From the NCBI RefSeq assembly GCF_001305515.1, contig NZ_LJYW01000001.1, forward strand, positions 1,658,320-1,722,319: 64,000 nucleotides of DNA, written 5' to 3'. Shown here in pieces: positions 63,159-64,000 of the stretch (positions within the stretch are counted from its first letter, which is position 1; every line of letters starts with the position of its first letter). Under the pieces are notes generated by a model. It was not told the origin of the DNA. It saw only the letters and a program-made list of their open reading frames with translations, and ran no database searches. This DNA is from Prosthecodimorpha hirschii. GTDB lineage: Bacteria > Pseudomonadota > Alphaproteobacteria > Rhizobiales > Ancalomicrobiaceae. The position numbers and the translations under genes are program-made.

Positions 63159-64000
63159 TCAGGGCGCCAAGGTGGCCGCCGCCTCGACCAGCTCGGCGCT
63201 CGGGCGCAGGCCGCCGACGGTCATGCGGTTCCAGTTGGTCAGGACCGGCCTCAGGAAGCGCTCCAGTTCGGGCGCGTCGGAGCGGCCGAGCAGTGCCGCG
63301 ATCACGGTCGCCACCACCACTTCGGCGGCCCGGCTGGCGCCGTCGTCGCATTTGACGGCGATGCCGAGGCCGAGCGACGGTATGGCGGCGCAGAAGACGC
63401 CCTCCGCGCCGGTCTTCGCATAGGCGACGCCGCCGAGCGCAGTCATGAAATCGGTGCAGAAGCGCTTCGTGCCGGCGACCATGAACGGCTCGGCGATCGA
63501 GGCCTCCATGATGCGCCGCGCAGCCGCGGCCCGGCCCGGCGCCAGCCCCTGCCCGGTCGCGAGCCGGGCCATCCCGGTCGCCAGCCGGTCGAGCGGGATG
63601 GCCCAGGTCGGGATCGAGCAGCCGTCGATGCCGCAGGACTCCACCCCGAGCACCGTGCCGAAGACATCCTCCAGCGCGGCCTTGGCGGCCTGCTGAACCG
63701 GATGGTCGACCGCCGTATAGCCCTTCGGGTCGATCCCGGCATGGCAGGCATAGCAGACGAAGCCGGCATGCTTGCCGGAGCAGTTGTTGTGCAGCGCGCC
63801 CGGCTTCAGCCCGGCGACATGCAGGCGGCCGCAATCCTCCTGGCGGGCCGGCCAATGGGCGCCGCATTCCAGATCGGCCTCGGACCGGTGGGCTCGCGCC
63901 AGCATGGCGGCCGCGGTGGCGACATGCCAGTCCTCGCCGTTGTGCGAGGCGGCGGCCAGCGCCAGTTCCTGCGCGCCAAACCCGTAGGCGTCGGCCGCGC
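63159..64000 (-). CDS. Thermolabile type II (rhizobial) L-asparaginase, 5' end beyond the window
   Basis: A partial gene. About 280 residues are visible, ending at the stop at 63159, and the frame runs open to the right edge (AADAYGFGAQELALAAASHNGEDWHVATAAAMLARA). Family features are ASHNGE, DLECGAHWP, ALHNNCSGKHAGFVCYACH (Ser/Lys-type active site region) and GVESCGIDGCSIPTWAIPL, as in Rhizobium etli AnsA and the DUF1116-like asparaginases unrelated to the E. coli enzymes. It hydrolyses asparagine to aspartate and ammonia. The ATG at 63905 is internal and not the start. Confidence 0.9.
   Translation of the reverse strand, partial: AADAYGFGAQELALAAASHNGEDWHVATAAAMLARAHRSEADLECGAHWPARQEDCGRLHVAGLKPGALHNNCSGKHAGFVCYACHAGIDPKGYTAVDHPVQQAAKAALEDVFGTVLGVESCGIDGCSIPTWAIPLDRLATGMARLATGQGLAPGRAAAARRIMEASIAEPFMVAGTKRFCTDFMTALGGVAYAKTGAEGVFCAAIPSLGLGIAVKCDDGASRAAEVVVATVIAALLGRSDAPELERFLRPVLTNWNRMTVGGLRPSAELVEAAATLAP

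Noticed and set aside
63905-63905. ATG at 63905 as the start of the asparaginase
   Set aside because: The upstream in-frame codons encode conserved family sequence (ASHNGE), so the gene continues beyond the right edge.

Overview
The window is chromosomal DNA of a G+C-rich alphaproteobacterium, most likely order Hyphomicrobiales (Rhizobiales). The evidence is the MucR zinc-finger regulator, the small DUF5330 protein, the DUF6456 protein next to a DnaA-domain-IV-like protein, a TIGR03808-type Tat-exported beta-helix protein, the rpoD architecture and the dispersed palindromic repeats. I cannot name the genus. Coding density is high and gene orientation alternates often. I see no rRNA, tRNA, CRISPR array, insertion sequence, prophage or plasmid replication gene.

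Region by region. 1-7.5 kb: Nudix hydrolase, SRAP (YedK-type) DNA-repair protein, D-2-hydroxyacid dehydrogenase-type flavoprotein, enoyl-ACP reductase, membrane diguanylate cyclase, histidine phosphatase, dienelactone hydrolase. 7.9-10 kb: the housekeeping sigma factor RpoD. 11-17.3 kb: an accessory patch with an HlyU-type protein, four Uma2 (DUF820) nuclease-like paralogues, a DUF1993 protein and a 533-aa alanine-rich orphan of different base composition, ending in a YciA-type thioesterase. 18.2-18.5 kb holds two dispersed repeat elements fused end to end. 18.5-24 kb: dihydroorotase, YgfZ, an HD hydrolase, a tyrosine phosphatase and a chemoreceptor. 24.4-27.3 kb: an orphan PAS histidine kinase translationally coupled to a peptidoglycan-binding-domain membrane protein. 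27.8-32 kb: DUF5330, SufE, the DUF6456/DnaA-IV pair and MucR. 32.5-43.4 kb: S9 oligopeptidase, DUF2892 plus a Crp/Fnr regulator, a receiver-only response regulator, superoxide dismutase, a nuclease-like membrane protein, a class IV aminotransferase, 2-haloacid dehalogenase, a small porin/YadA hybrid, a CorA/ZntB-type transporter and an M20 peptidase. 43.7-48.4 kb: a secreted propeller-like protein, a HerA-like ATPase and two small helical proteins. 48.8-59.4 kb: both methylmalonyl-CoA mutase subunits and, about 5.5 kb further on, their MeaB GTPase. DUF2167, serine hydrolase, Kup and lipoprotein genes lie between. 59.5-64 kb: the TIGR03808 protein, a PQQ-type sugar dehydrogenase with its cytochrome c, and the 3' part of a type II asparaginase that runs off the right edge.

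Most genes are ordinary metabolism: propionyl-CoA/methylmalonyl-CoA handling (mutA, mutB, meaB), fatty-acid synthesis (fabI), pyrimidine synthesis (pyrC), Fe-S work (ygfZ, sufE) and oxidative defence (sodB). The unusual signals are structural: (i) tandem mosaic Uma2 genes with a duplicated leaderless-type promoter, and a leftover thioesterase 5' end now acting as a 19-codon ORF coupled to the last Uma2 gene; (ii) a ~125-bp three-hairpin repeat found three times, always just 3' of a gene and in that gene's direction; (iii) 11 perfectly phased 20-bp hairpin units between kup and a lipoprotein gene; (iv) a perfect 35-bp tandem array grown from the end of a cytochrome c gene; (v) DnaA-box-like sites upstream of a DnaA-domain-IV protein; (vi) a small outer-membrane protein joining a porin N-terminal motif to a YadA anchor.
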